Notes: a model not told the origin generated them from the letters alone. Shown: positions 34,355-43,890, numbered from the stretch's first letter. The stretch: 64,000 bases of DNA from Pseudomonas sp. CROZ-RG-20F-R04-15 (GCF_022662375.1 NZ_JAKNQL010000017.1:62001-126000), one strand, 5' to 3'. Numbers and translations are program-made.

Positions 34355-35554
34355 ATGCGTACTTCAAACTCCACCGGTATCTGGCTGCCGATCTTTGCCG
34401 GCCTCTGCGCCAGCCTGGTCAGCATCGGGCTGGCGCGTTTCGCTTACACGCCGTTGATTCCTTCACTGATTGAAGCGCAGTGGTTTAGCGCCAATGATGT
34501 GGTCTACCTGGGTGCGGCCAATCTGGTGGGCTACCTGATCGGCGCGCTGCTCGGGCGGCCGACAGCGCGCCAGCTCGGCAATAAAAATGCCTTGCGCTTG
34601 ATGATGCTGATCGTCACCGCCGCATTTTTTGCCTGTGCATTCCCTTTGTCGGTGAGCTGGTTCTTCGGCTGGCGACTGCTGTCCGGGATTGCCGGTGGCG
34701 CGATCATGGTGTTGGTTGCCGCGACGGTATTGCCGCATGTTCCGGCGGCGCGTAAAGGGCTGGCCAGTGGCGCGATTTTTCTCGGCATCGGTCTTGGCAT
34801 TGCCGGCTCGGGGACGCTTGTGCCGCCGCTGTTGAGCCTGGGTTTGCAGGCGACCTGGCTGGGCCTGGGCGCATTGGCCCTGCTGCTGACTACGCTGAGC
34901 TGGTTCGGCTGGCCGTCCGATTTTGCGCACCCGGTGGCTGCGCACGAAACGGCGTCCGTTGAACCGACGCCGAGCGCTGTCTACGTGCTGTTCGCCCAAT
35001 ATGCCTTTATGGCCGCTGGTCTGGTGCCGGCGATGGTGTTTCTGGTGGATTACGTGGCGCGTGGACTCGGCGCCGGGGCGCATGTCGGCGCGTTGATCTG
35101 GGTGATGTATGGCTTGGGCGCTATTGTTGGCCCGGTGAGTTATGGCTTTCTCGCCGATCAGCTGGGTCCTCGGTCCGGCATTCGCCTCGTGCTGCTGGTG
35201 CAGGCGATTGCCCTTGGGCTGCTGGCGATGTCGCACTCGTTTCTCGCGCTGGCGTTGCTGGCGGTGATTCTCGGTTCGTTTCCGCCCGGCATCGTGCCCT
35301 TGGCGCTGGCGCGGGTGCATGAACTGGTGCCGGAGCACCACCGTCAGCAAATCGCCTGGAGCCGTGCCACGGTGTCGTTCGCTACGTTTCAGGCGCTGGC
35401 CGGATTTGCCTATTCGGCGCTGTTCAATGCCAGCGGCGGCCACCACGCGTTGTTGTTCGTCATCGCCGCTGGCGCAATCGTCGTGGCGCTGCTGCTGGAG
35501 CAAGCGATGAAATGGCTGCCCGCCCCGGTTGAGCCGCGCTGCTGCGCAAATTGA
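34355..35554 (+). CDS. YbfB/YjiJ-family MFS transporter
   Basis: A 399-residue membrane protein with twelve predicted helices. The start (IFAGLCASLVSIGLARFAYT PLIP region) is characteristic of the YbfB/YjiJ major-facilitator branch. It is probably an exporter of small molecules. The quinone oxidoreductase gene follows after 60 bases on the same strand. Confidence 0.9.
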   Translation: MRTSNSTGIWLPIFAGLCASLVSIGLARFAYTPLIPSLIEAQWFSANDVVYLGAANLVGYLIGALLGRPTARQLGNKNALRLMMLIVTAAFFACAFPLSVSWFFGWRLLSGIAGGAIMVLVAATVLPHVPAARKGLASGAIFLGIGLGIAGSGTLVPPLLSLGLQATWLGLGALALLLTTLSWFGWPSDFAHPVAAHETASVEPTPSAVYVLFAQYAFMAAGLVPAMVFLVDYVARGLGAGAHVGALIWVMYGLGAIVGPVSYGFLADQLGPRSGIRLVLLVQAIALGLLAMSHSFLALALLAVILGSFPPGIVPLALARVHELVPEHHRQQIAWSRATVSFATFQALAGFAYSALFNASGGHHALLFVIAAGAIVVALLLEQAMKWLPAPVEPRCCAN

Positions 35555-35614
35555 AGGGAATCATTGCCTGCTCGGCAGGCTCCCACTAACACAACTCAAG
35601 CCAAGAGAAACGAT

Positions 35615-36613
35615 ATGTCCCTGCCCAATGAAATGACCCGAATCGAAATTACCGAGCCCGGTGGCCCCGAAGTCTTGCAACCGCGACGCGTCCCGCTGCC
35701 AGTCACCGCAGAAGGCGAAGTGCTGATCCGCGTGCACGCCGCCGGGATCAACCGGCCAGACGCCTTGCAGCGAGCCGGCAAATATCCGATGAAACCCGGT
35801 ATGAATCCGATCCCCGGGCTGGAGGTTGCCGGCGAAGTCGTCGCACTCGGAGCGGGTGTCAGTCAGTTCGCCGTGGGCGACAAAGTCTGCGCGCTGTCCA
35901 ATGGCGGCGGTTATGCCGAGTACTGCGCAGTTCCAGCCGGCCAGACCCTGCCGATTCCCGACGGCCTGGACTGGGTGCACGCCGCCGCGATCCCGGAAAC
36001 GTTCTTCACCGTGTGGGCCAACCTGTTCGGCCTTGGCGGCGCCAGCCGTGGTCAACGCGCGCTGATTCACGGCGGTACCAGCGGCATCGGCACTACCGCG
36101 TTGATGCTGTGCCGAGAGTTCGGTATAGAAGCGTTCGCCACCGCCGGCAGCGCAGAGAAATGCGCAGCGATCAGCAAGCTCGGCGGCCTGCCGATCAACT
36201 ATCGTGATGAAGAGTTCGCAAAGGTCATCACCGAGAAAACCGCAGGCCAAGGCGTCAATGTGATCCTCGACATCATGGGCGGTTCGTACCTCAACGCTAA
36301 CGTCAGCGCACTGGCAATGGACGGCCGTCTGGTCATGCTCGGTTTCCTCGGCGGCGCGCGGGCCAACGACTTTGATCTGTTGGCAATGATGGCCAAACGC
36401 GCGGTCATCACCGGGTCTCTCCTTCGCGCCCGCACCGCTGCCGAAAAAGCCGCGATTGCCGATCAACTGCGTGAGCACGTATGGCCGGCACTGTCTGCCG
36501 GGCGCTGCCTGCCGATGATCGACAAGGTTTACTCACTCAACGACGCGGCTCAGGCTCACGCGCACATGGAGGCCGAAGACCATATCGGCAAGATCGTGCT
36601 GCAGGTCGTGTGA
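35615..36613 (+). CDS. Quinone oxidoreductase (PIG3-type, zinc-free MDR)
   Basis: A 332-residue medium-chain dehydrogenase/reductase. It has GRoES-like N-terminal fold with the catalytic-site region AAGINRPDALQRAGKYP and the NADPH motif HGGTSGIGTTAL (about 148-160). No zinc-binding cysteine cluster is present, as in the TP53I3/QorA branch. ATG 35615 follows AAGAGAAA. It reduces quinones or enoyl compounds in the cytoplasm, and may be controlled by the LysR at 33368. Confidence 0.9.
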   Translation: MSLPNEMTRIEITEPGGPEVLQPRRVPLPVTAEGEVLIRVHAAGINRPDALQRAGKYPMKPGMNPIPGLEVAGEVVALGAGVSQFAVGDKVCALSNGGGYAEYCAVPAGQTLPIPDGLDWVHAAAIPETFFTVWANLFGLGGASRGQRALIHGGTSGIGTTALMLCREFGIEAFATAGSAEKCAAISKLGGLPINYRDEEFAKVITEKTAGQGVNVILDIMGGSYLNANVSALAMDGRLVMLGFLGGARANDFDLLAMMAKRAVITGSLLRARTAAEKAAIADQLREHVWPALSAGRCLPMIDKVYSLNDAAQAHAHMEAEDHIGKIVLQVV

Positions 36614-36725
36614 GTCCTTGCAGCATTTGGTAATCGTTGCGCCGGGGCGGTGGTCGAAAAATTCACGCGCAGGCCGAGGCATCTGGTAAAAAGCGTTCTT
36701 TGTCTGCGCCTTGGTGAAACGTTTA

Positions 36726-37670
36726 ATGTTCCAGTCCTTCATGACGCGTCTACGACGCCGCCGCTTGGCGTTTGCCTGTATGGCCGCGCTGATTATCGGC
36801 GTGCCGGCGAGTTGTGGTGTGCTGCAACACACCGAGCGCAAATTGCTGTTTCGCATCGAACCGGGCACCGCCGGCTGGTATCACGGTTTACCCGGCAGCG
36901 TGCAGGAACTCGACCTGCAACCGAAAAGTTTCAAGGCTGGGCAAAACATTCATGCCTGGTGGTGGCCGGCGGAAAAAGCCAATGCGCCGGCCATTCTTTA
37001 TCTGCATGGGGTGCGCTGGAATCTGACCGGGCAGTTGTTCCGCATCGAACAATTGCGCGCGGCAGGTTATTCGGTACTGGCCATCGATTACCGTGGGTTC
37101 GGCCAGAGCAAAGGCGACTTGCCCTCGGAAAGCAGCGTTTACGAAGATGCGCGGGTGGCGTGGGAGCGTTTCAAACTGCTGCAACCGGACCCAGCCAAAC
37201 GGCTGATCTACGGTCACTCTCTGGGTGGCGCGGTGGCCATCGATCTGGCCGCTGAACTCGGGCAGACCGCCGCTCGCGATCACTCTGCATTGCCGGTGCG
37301 CGGACTGGTGATCGAGTCCACTTTCACCACGCTGGCCGATGTCGCTGCCTCCGTGGCCAACACGTCACTGCCGGTGCGCTGGCTGCTGTCGCAGAAATTC
37401 GATTCGATCGACAAGATCGCCGACATTCACATGCCACTGCTGGTGGTGCACGGTCTGGCTGACGCGTTCGTGCCACCACGTTTCAGTGAGCAATTGTTCA
37501 ACGCCGCGCAACAACCCAAGCGCCTGCTGTTGGTGCCGGGCGCGACGCACAACAACAGCATGGCGCTCGGTGGGCAGAATTACCGCAAGGCGCTCGACAG
37601 CCTGATGCAGAGCAAGCCGGCCCCGCGGGTGGCCGGGCCTGCGACCGTGCGCAGCGACCGGGACACTTAA
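36726..37670 (+). CDS. Membrane-anchored alpha/beta hydrolase
   Basis: A 314-residue protein. A basic N-terminus and hydrophobic segment (RRRRLAFACMAALIIGVPAS) suggest export or anchoring. The fold has LHGVRWN (oxyanion), YRGFGQSKG, nucleophile Ser in GHSLGGAVA, Asp in HGLADAFVPP and His in GATHNNS. It resembles the ABHD12/13-type serine hydrolases. ATG 36726 has GGTGA upstream; a GTG at 36711 is possible. The stop overlaps the end of the convergent ABC gene by four bases. Confidence 0.84.
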   Translation: MFQSFMTRLRRRRLAFACMAALIIGVPASCGVLQHTERKLLFRIEPGTAGWYHGLPGSVQELDLQPKSFKAGQNIHAWWWPAEKANAPAILYLHGVRWNLTGQLFRIEQLRAAGYSVLAIDYRGFGQSKGDLPSESSVYEDARVAWERFKLLQPDPAKRLIYGHSLGGAVAIDLAAELGQTAARDHSALPVRGLVIESTFTTLADVAASVANTSLPVRWLLSQKFDSIDKIADIHMPLLVVHGLADAFVPPRFSEQLFNAAQQPKRLLLVPGATHNNSMALGGQNYRKALDSLMQSKPAPRVAGPATVRSDRDT

Positions 37671-39478
37671 CGGTAGCCGCGAGCCTGCAAATCGAAAAGT
37701 TGCGCGTAATGCCCGTCGGCGGCGATCAATTGATCGTGGCCGCCCTGCTCCAGAATTTGCCCTTGTTGCAGCACGATGATGTGGTCAGCATTGCGCACGC
37801 TGGAAAAGCGATGGGAAATCAGCAGGGTCATGCGCCCTTCGCTGTGCTGGCTGAAATGCTCGAATACCGCCGCTTCAGCGGCCGGGTCGAGCGCCGAAGT
37901 CGGCTCATCGAGGATCAGAATGTCGGCATCACGGCGCATGTACGCGCGGGACAAGGCAATCTTCTGCCACTGCCCGCCAGACAATTCCTGGCCACCGGCA
38001 AACCAGCGTCCCAATTGCGTGGCATAGCCCTTGTCCAGTCCTTCGATAAAGGGTGCCGCCATCCCTTGGGCAGCCGCCTCTTTCCATCGTTGCGAGTCGT
38101 TGAACGCCAAGGTGTCGCCGACGCCGATGTTTTCTCCGACGCTGAACTGGTAGCGGATGTAGTCCTGAAAAATCACGCCAATGCGCCGACGTAACGCGGT
38201 TTCCTGCCAATCCTGCAAATCGCTGCCGTCGAGCAGGATGCGCCCTTGATCGGGGCGATAGAGCCGGGTCAATAACTTGATTAGCGTGGTCTTGCCAGAG
38301 CCATTCTCCCCGACCAACGCCATGCTCTTGCCGGGCACCAGTTGCAGATCAATGTTTTCCAAGGCCGGTCGACTGGCACCGGGATAACGGAAACCGACGT
38401 TTTCGAAACGCAAACCATCGCCCGGGCACGCTCCGACCGTCAGGTGGCCGGTATCAACCTGAACCGGTTCGGCCAGGTATTCATAAAGACTGGTCAGATA
38501 GAGGCCATCTTCGTACAGACCGCTGATCGCACTCAGGCTGCTGCTCACCGCACTTTGGCCTTGCTTGAACAGCACCAGATACATGGTCATCTGACCGAGG
38601 CTGATCTGACCATGCACGGCATCGATCACCACCCAGGCATAGGCCACATAAAAAGCCGCCGTACCGAGCAGGCCGAGGCCGAAACCCCAGCCGTCGCGCC
38701 GCAACGTCAGACGCCGGTCTTCCGCATACAGCCTGGCAAACGTGTCGCGGTAGCGTTGCAGCAACAGCGGTGCAAAGCCGAACAGCTTGACCTCTTTGAT
38801 ATACGTTTCGTGGGACAGCAAGGTTTCGATGTAGCTCTGCTGCCGACTCTCTGGCGCGCGGCGGGTGAACAGACGAAAAGCGTCACCGGAAAAATGCGCC
38901 TCGGCAAAGAACACCGGCAACGCACCGACCACCAGCAGCACCAGCGCCCAAGGGGAAAAGTGCACCAGCAGCACACCGAAGCTGATCAGCATGATCAGGT
39001 TTTGAATCAATCCCAACGACTTCATGACCAGCGCCAGTGGCCGGGTCGAAGCCTCACGCCGGACACGCACCAGTTTGTCGTAGAACTCGGAGTTCTCGAA
39101 CTGCACCAGTGACAGGGTCTGCGCTTTTTCCAGGATCAGCGTATTGACCTTCTGCCCCAGTTGCACCCGCAGCAGCGACTGCTGCACCGACAGTGCCCGT
39201 TGCGTGCCGGACAACATTGCCAACACCCCCGCCTCCAACAATACGTAACGCAATACGGGCCAAAGCGGTGCACTGCCGTGTTGCGCGTGCAACTGCATCG
39301 CGGCAACCACGGCATCGACAATCCGCTGCCCCAGCCACGCCGCCAGTGCCGGCAGCAGCCCGGCCACCAACGTTGCCAGCACCAGCCCGAGAAATAAGCC
39401 ACGCGATGTCCCCCAAACCAAGCGCAAGGCTCGCTGCGCCTGATCGAACAAGGAGGTGAAACGCGATAGATCAGGCAT
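37667..39478 (-). CDS. ABC exporter, fused membrane and ATPase domains
   Basis: A 603-residue half-transporter. The membrane domain occupies about 1-340 and the nucleotide-binding domain 355-600, with Walker A GENGSGKTT, signature LSGGQ, Walker B ILILDEPTSALD and switch His in SHRFSS. It should dimerise. The N-terminal pattern resembles exporters linked to peptide or natural-product efflux, but no biosynthetic genes are nearby. Confidence 0.92.
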   Translation of the reverse strand: MPDLSRFTSLFDQAQRALRLVWGTSRGLFLGLVLATLVAGLLPALAAWLGQRIVDAVVAAMQLHAQHGSAPLWPVLRYVLLEAGVLAMLSGTQRALSVQQSLLRVQLGQKVNTLILEKAQTLSLVQFENSEFYDKLVRVRREASTRPLALVMKSLGLIQNLIMLISFGVLLVHFSPWALVLLVVGALPVFFAEAHFSGDAFRLFTRRAPESRQQSYIETLLSHETYIKEVKLFGFAPLLLQRYRDTFARLYAEDRRLTLRRDGWGFGLGLLGTAAFYVAYAWVVIDAVHGQISLGQMTMYLVLFKQGQSAVSSSLSAISGLYEDGLYLTSLYEYLAEPVQVDTGHLTVGACPGDGLRFENVGFRYPGASRPALENIDLQLVPGKSMALVGENGSGKTTLIKLLTRLYRPDQGRILLDGSDLQDWQETALRRRIGVIFQDYIRYQFSVGENIGVGDTLAFNDSQRWKEAAAQGMAAPFIEGLDKGYATQLGRWFAGGQELSGGQWQKIALSRAYMRRDADILILDEPTSALDPAAEAAVFEHFSQHSEGRMTLLISHRFSSVRNADHIIVLQQGQILEQGGHDQLIAADGHYAQLFDLQARGYR

Positions 39479-39701
39479 GGGGCATTGGGCTCGGCAGGTG
39501 ATGGCGGTGCGTTATGGTACTCCAGCGCTACAACTGAATTTCACACGACGAGCGCGTTATCGTCGACGCGCTTTTCAGAACAAAAACATCTGGAAGACTC
39601 AGGCCTTTCCGACGTCCAACGCTCTGCTATGTTTTAACCGCCCTACGCGGAACCCGGCGAACCCCCGCCACGCTCCGCGCCTGACTGCCGGGAGCAGAGA
39701 C

Positions 39702-40115
39702 ATGAGAATCAACCCGTACCTGATCTTCAACGGCGACTGCCGCGAGGCGTTCACCTTTTACGAGCAAGCCCTGCAGGGAAAACTCGAGGCCATGATGACG
39801 TTTGGCGAGACGCCCGCCGCCGAGCATGTGCCGAAAGAGCATCAGCACCTGATCATTCACACGTGCCTGAAAGTCGGCGATCAAATGATCATGGCCTCGG
39901 ACACCACGCCCGATCGGCCGACTCAAGGCATGAGCGGCTGCTCGATCTCGCTGAACGTCGACAGCATTGCCGAGGCCGAACGTGTGTTCAACGCACTGGC
40001 CAAGGACGGTCGCATCGACATGCCGCTGGAAGCGACCTTCTGGGCCGCGCGCTTCGGTATGCTGGTGGATCGTTTCGGCGTATCGTGGATGGTCAATTGC
40101 GAGAGCGAAAAGTAA
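39702..40115 (+). CDS. PhnB-like VOC family protein
   Basis: A 137-residue glyoxalase/VOC-fold protein (MRINPYLIFNGDCREAFTFY start, DRFGVSWMVN end) typical of the PhnB/YjdN group. No metal centre or substrate can be assigned. GGGAGC precedes the ATG, and a rho-independent terminator follows. Confidence 0.9.
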   Translation: MRINPYLIFNGDCREAFTFYEQALQGKLEAMMTFGETPAAEHVPKEHQHLIIHTCLKVGDQMIMASDTTPDRPTQGMSGCSISLNVDSIAEAERVFNALAKDGRIDMPLEATFWAARFGMLVDRFGVSWMVNCESEK

Positions 40116-40137
40116 CGCTGAGATTTCCTCAGGCATG

Positions 40138-40169
40138 AAAAAGCCCAACCTGTTCTGGTTGGGCTTTTT
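40138..40169. terminator. Bidirectional rho-independent terminator
   Basis: AAAAAGCCCAACC-TGTTCT-GGTTGGGCTTTTT: a perfect stem flanked by A and T runs, serving the VOC gene and the convergent small exported protein gene. Confidence 0.94.
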
Positions 40170-40172
40170 GTA

Positions 40173-40502
40173 TTAACGCTGGGCCAATTCGTGGCGTACG
40201 CATTGTTCGTAATACGTCTGCTTGACCGCCGCCGGTTTGAGCTTCGACGTGCTGTTGTAGGTTTGCTCGGTAATCCCCATCGCGGTCATGCGCATCCACG
40301 GCTGCTGGAAGCGACGCACCTGCAATTGTTTGCGTGCACCGTACAGCGAGACGCCCGACAACTTCGATTGCTGGGCACCGGCAGCAATGTCCGAGCCCCA
40401 GGTGCAGGCAAAGCGATGGCTTTTGCTCAGTTCTTTTGCCTGCACTCCCACCGCGAAAACAGCCAGGGAAAGCGTTGCAACGGTGATGACAATCGTCCGC
40501 AT
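40173..40502 (-). CDS. Small exported protein of unknown function
   Basis: A 109-residue protein with a clear signal peptide (MRTIVITVATLSLAVFAVGVQA-K). The mature part of about 87 residues has two cysteines (FACTWG and EQCVRHE) that could form a disulfide, and is basic. The frame is well supported by the signal peptide, the codon use and a terminator right behind the stop. No family is recognised. Confidence 0.72.
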   Translation of the reverse strand: MRTIVITVATLSLAVFAVGVQAKELSKSHRFACTWGSDIAAGAQQSKLSGVSLYGARKQLQVRRFQQPWMRMTAMGITEQTYNSTSKLKPAAVKQTYYEQCVRHELAQR

Positions 40503-40602
40503 AGAGCCAACCTAACCTTTTGAAAAAAGGCGATTTTGCCGGGGAAGCAAAAATCCGGGGGCCAGCAATTTGCCGCCTTTCGCGAGTTTTTTGCGGACGT
40601 AG

Positions 40603-40643
40603 AAAAGGGCGACGGGATTTCCTGATGAAATCCCACCGCCCTT
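40603..40643 (-). terminator. Rho-independent terminator of the rsr-rtcBA transcript
   Basis: On the minus strand AAGGGCGGTGGGATTTC pairs with GAAATCCCGTCGCCCTT around a five-base loop and is followed by TTTTC. It lies 11 bases after the rtcA stop. Confidence 0.92.
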
Positions 40644-40653
40644 GGCCTGACGA

Positions 40654-41679
40654 TCAGTTGGCGATGACCTCAATGCGCAATCGATCACCACCCTCTTCCC
40701 GACAATCGATGCTAACCGGCAAAAACAATTCGATCACCGCGATATTGCTGTGCAGATGCTCGGTCATGCGCGGCGTGGTAAACGAGCCGCCACCGGCCAG
40801 CGCCATTGGCAACAGCAATTGATCGGCAAGGTGTTCGGCCACCGCAGCACCACTGCGCAACCAGTCGGCGGCCTGATTGATCGCGGCGTCGGCGACCTTT
40901 TCAGCCCGTAACGACACTTGGCCAAACGCGCTGAACACCTCGGTGACGTGCTCGAATGCGTACTCCAGCAGCAACACATTGCCCGGCCCCCGCGCCGGAT
41001 CGAGGGTGACAGGTTGCAGCGCCGCAGGCGGCAGACTCAAGCGCTTGGCCACTTGGCTCAACTCACGTTCGGCCACCGTCGGTGCCAGCCCGGCAGTCAG
41101 CGCCGATGCCTGTTGCGAAATTGCCTCGCCGCGTTCACACAGGTCCAGCCGCATCAGGTTTGACGGCTGCACGTTCACCTCGATCTCGCCACCGCCTGCC
41201 GGGACAAATCCATGTCGCAACAAGTCCAGCTCGACGTTTGCGCCCATCCGCCGCAGCAGCGGCAGCCAACTGCGCGTGAGGAAATCGGTCGGCGGCGCCA
41301 GCGGGTTATGCGTGCCACCCGAGATACGCACCCGGCTCGCCTGCGGAGCCCGCAACAGTGCCGGCAACAAGGTCTGCAACACCAGCGTGCAGCTGCCGGC
41401 AGTGCCGATGGCGAACTGGTAATCGCCGGAGCGAATCGCGCCGGGCTCAAAGCTCAACGCTTGCGAGCCCAAGTGCGCACCGGAAACCGTCGCGCCGCAG
41501 ACCTCGGCCGCCGCCATGACGGCCGTCAAATGTTGCCTCAGCAGTCCCGGACGGCTGCGTTTGGCACGAATCTGTTTAATGCGAAACGCCCGGCCTGTCA
41601 GCATCGACAGGCTCAAGGCACTGCGCAACACCTGGCCGCCACCGATAGCACCGTCCAGCTCTATCACTTCCTGTTCCAT
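40654..41679 (-). CDS. rtcA: RNA 3'-terminal phosphate cyclase RtcA
   Basis: A 341-residue enzyme of the cyclase family, which uses ATP to convert RNA 3'-phosphate ends to 2',3'-cyclic phosphate and can adenylylate 5' ends. Signature sequences are ELDGAIGGGQVLRSALSLSM at the start, FAIGTAGSCTLVLQTLLPAL in the middle and the catalytic His in AVAEHLADQLLLPMALAGGG near 300. Length equals the family norm. It is the last gene of the RNA-repair operon, nine bases after the nucleotidyltransferase gene, with AAGGA before its ATG. Confidence 0.96.
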   Translation of the reverse strand: MEQEVIELDGAIGGGQVLRSALSLSMLTGRAFRIKQIRAKRSRPGLLRQHLTAVMAAAEVCGATVSGAHLGSQALSFEPGAIRSGDYQFAIGTAGSCTLVLQTLLPALLRAPQASRVRISGGTHNPLAPPTDFLTRSWLPLLRRMGANVELDLLRHGFVPAGGGEIEVNVQPSNLMRLDLCERGEAISQQASALTAGLAPTVAERELSQVAKRLSLPPAALQPVTLDPARGPGNVLLLEYAFEHVTEVFSAFGQVSLRAEKVADAAINQAADWLRSGAAVAEHLADQLLLPMALAGGGSFTTPRMTEHLHSNIAVIELFLPVSIDCREEGGDRLRIEVIAN

Positions 41680-41687
41680 TGCATTCC

Positions 41688-42476
41688 TTACGCGTATCGT
41701 CCGACCGTATCCCTGAGGTACCGATCCAGACGTCGCGAGTCTTCCTGAGTTCTGAGTAATGTGGGCACTTCGCGCTCAAGTTCGGCGGCGATGAACCCGT
41801 GCAGCGCCGGACGACGCGGCCCGTAGGCGCTCTCGTCGGCATTGCGTTTGAGGGCCAGCAGTTCGTCGACTTCCGCGAGCAGCGCGCGGTCGTCGACGGT
41901 GGTCAGCAGGTCGGCGAACGTCATCGGCGGCCGCCCTCGGCCCTGGTCGATCCAGCGCACCGCCAGCAGCGGCCGCAGCACGTAGAAGTACTTCTTGAAA
42001 CGCACGGTTTCACCTTGCAGGTAGCCGCGAAAGTTCTTCTTCGCCATCGACAGATAGTGATTGCGCGCCGCTGGCGGGCTGTAGAACGCTTCGGCGAGTT
42101 CGCGCAGCTGTGCCACCTGAGCGGTTTCACTGCGATAAACCAGCGGCGAGTCGAGCCACTCCAATAACGTCGGATTGGATTTGCGCAACAAACCGAGGGT
42201 CTTGCGCAGCTCCCAGCCACTGACGTCGAGTTCATCGTCCAGCGGACGTTCGATCACATCACGCGGCGCATCGACCTGAACGAACCACTCGGGCTTTTCC
42301 ACATAAACAAACCGCACATCGTAATCGCTGTCGGTCGAGGCAAAACCCCAGGCCCGGCTGCCTGACTCACAGGCGTATAACACCGTGACATTGCGTTCAC
42401 GCTCTATGCGCGTCAGCTCTGCCAGTACCCGCGCACGCATCGTGGCGCACAGCGGATGACGCTCTTCCAGTTCCAT
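41688..42476 (-). CDS. Nucleotidyltransferase-superfamily protein of the rtc operon
   Basis: A 262-residue protein with the minimal polymerase-beta nucleotidyltransferase motif: GSRAWGFASTDSDYDVRFVY contains GS followed by DSDYD, near residues 38-55, giving two metal-binding Asp. The C-terminal part is helical. It belongs to the group annotated as predicted nucleotidyltransferases (YcgL-like). It sits between rtcB and rtcA with gaps of 15 and 9 bases, so a role in RNA end repair or tailing is likely, but the reaction is unknown. Confidence 0.85.
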   Translation of the reverse strand: MELEERHPLCATMRARVLAELTRIERERNVTVLYACESGSRAWGFASTDSDYDVRFVYVEKPEWFVQVDAPRDVIERPLDDELDVSGWELRKTLGLLRKSNPTLLEWLDSPLVYRSETAQVAQLRELAEAFYSPPAARNHYLSMAKKNFRGYLQGETVRFKKYFYVLRPLLAVRWIDQGRGRPPMTFADLLTTVDDRALLAEVDELLALKRNADESAYGPRRPALHGFIAAELEREVPTLLRTQEDSRRLDRYLRDTVGRYA

Positions 42477-42491
42477 GACCTGCTTTTCCTT

Positions 42492-43718
42492 TTATCCTTT
42501 GACGCACACCACCTGACGCAAGGTGTGCAGCACTTCCACCAGCTCACGCTGGGCGTGCATGACTTTGTCGATGTCCTTGTAAGCCATCGGAATTTCGTCG
42601 ATCACCGCTTCGTCCTTGCGGCACTCCACGTGGGCAGTGGCGCGAATCTGATCTTCGACGGTGAAGGTGTTTTTCGCCTTGGTGCGGCTCATGGTGCGAC
42701 CGGCGCCGTGGCTGCAGGAACTGAACGACTCTTCGTTGCCCAGACCACGCACGATGAAACTCTTGGCGCCCATCGAGCCCGGAATAATCCCCAACTCGCC
42801 CTTCTTCGCCGACACCGCGCCTTTGCGGGTAACCAGCACCTCTTCACCAAAATGCCGCTCTTTCTGCACATAGTTGTGGTGGCAGTTGACCGCTTCCAGC
42901 GCCACTTCAAACGGCTTGCGAATAATCTGTCGCGTCGCCTGAATCACCGCGCGCATCATCAGTTCGCGGTTCTGTTTGGCGAAGTCCTGCGCCCAACCCA
43001 CTGCTTCCACGTAATCATCAAAGTGCTGACTGCCTTCTTCGAAGTAGGCCAAGTCACGATCCGGCAGGTTGGCGATGTGCTGACGCATGTCCGCCTGAGC
43101 CATCTGGATGAACAGGTTGCCGATGGCGTTGCCGACACCGCGCGAGCCACTGTGCAACATGAACCAGACCCGGTTGGCTTCATCCAGGCACACTTCAATG
43201 AAGTGGTTGCCGCTGCCGAGCGTACCGAGGTGCCCACGGTTGTTGGTGTTGGCCAGTTTCGGGTACTTGTCGGTGATCAACTTGAACCGTGGTTGCAGCC
43301 CCGCCCAGGCCTGATCGGCTTGCTGCGGGATCTCATCCCAGGCGCCCTTGTCGCGTCGCGACCGGTTTGAACTGCGGCCATGCGGCACCGCTTGCTCGAT
43401 GGCGCTGCGCAGACCGAGCAGGTTGTCCGGCAAATCAGCGGCCGTCAGCGACGTACGCGCGGCGATCATGCCGCAGCCGATGTCGACGCCGACCGCTGCC
43501 GGAATGATCGCGCCGATGGTCGGGATCACGCTGCCGATGGTCGAGCCCTTGCCCAGGTGCACGTCCGGCATGACCGCCAGATGTTTGAAGATGAACGGCA
43601 TTTTCGCGGTGTTCATCAACTGCTCGCGGGCCTCGTTTTCCACCGGAACGCCTTCGGTCCAGAGTTTGATCGGTTTGCCATTGGCGACTTCGAGCAGTTG
43701 GTAAGTGTGTTCTTTCAT
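42492..43718 (-). CDS. rtcB: RNA ligase RtcB
   Basis: A 408-residue ligase that joins 2',3'-cyclic or 3'-phosphate RNA ends to 5'-OH ends, using GTP and Mn(II). Metal and guanylylation motifs are visible: GVDIGCGMIA (Cys and Asp ligands), LGSGNHFIEV, a His pair in NCHHNYVQ, and the GMP-linked His in CSHGAGRTMSR. The frame is the short bacterial form seen in E. coli. It lies behind the three Y-RNA-like RNAs in the operon. The Mn(II) dependence is a family trait; its closeness to the mnxG island is probably coincidence. Confidence 0.96.
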   Translation of the reverse strand: MKEHTYQLLEVANGKPIKLWTEGVPVENEAREQLMNTAKMPFIFKHLAVMPDVHLGKGSTIGSVIPTIGAIIPAAVGVDIGCGMIAARTSLTAADLPDNLLGLRSAIEQAVPHGRSSNRSRRDKGAWDEIPQQADQAWAGLQPRFKLITDKYPKLANTNNRGHLGTLGSGNHFIEVCLDEANRVWFMLHSGSRGVGNAIGNLFIQMAQADMRQHIANLPDRDLAYFEEGSQHFDDYVEAVGWAQDFAKQNRELMMRAVIQATRQIIRKPFEVALEAVNCHHNYVQKERHFGEEVLVTRKGAVSAKKGELGIIPGSMGAKSFIVRGLGNEESFSSCSHGAGRTMSRTKAKNTFTVEDQIRATAHVECRKDEAVIDEIPMAYKDIDKVMHAQRELVEVLHTLRQVVCVKG

Positions 43719-43768
43719 GTCTTCATTCTTTATTCATTGGCCGATCATTCGGCGTTGTTCTGTAAGTC

Positions 43769-43871
43769 GCAGCGACAAAAACACAGACACTGTGGCTCTG
43801 CCAGTTGAGCCCCCGTTGCCGGGGCAGGAGTCGAACCCGCTTTCCGATGTAGTACCTGTCGCATTCGCTGC
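43769..43871 (-). ncRNA. Y-RNA-like RNA 3, with T-arm, capped acceptor and D-arm (YrlA-type)
   Basis: A 103-base RNA read on the minus strand. The terminal stem GCAGCGA/TCGCTGC is followed by ATGCG opposite GTTTTTG and a second helix ACAGGTACT/AGTGTCTGT. On top sits a tRNA-like module in permuted order: T-arm GCGGGTTCGACTCCTGC (43824-43840), acceptor-like CCCG-GCAA-CGGG closed by a GNRA tetraloop (43812-43823), and D-arm GGCTCAACTGGCAGAGCC (43794-43811) with the conserved GG. The arms abut directly. Bacterial Y RNAs of the YrlA type are known to mimic tRNA this way next to Ro60 genes. The closed acceptor means it cannot be charged. Confidence 0.85.
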
Positions 43872-43890
43872 CAATAACTGCAAAAAAGGT

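Noticed and set aside
43794..43860. Possible ordinary tRNA gene, because of a canonical T-loop TTCGACT and D-arm
   Set aside because: The arms are in permuted order, the acceptor stem is closed by a GCAA tetraloop and there is no anticodon arm. The element fits a YrlA-type Y RNA.
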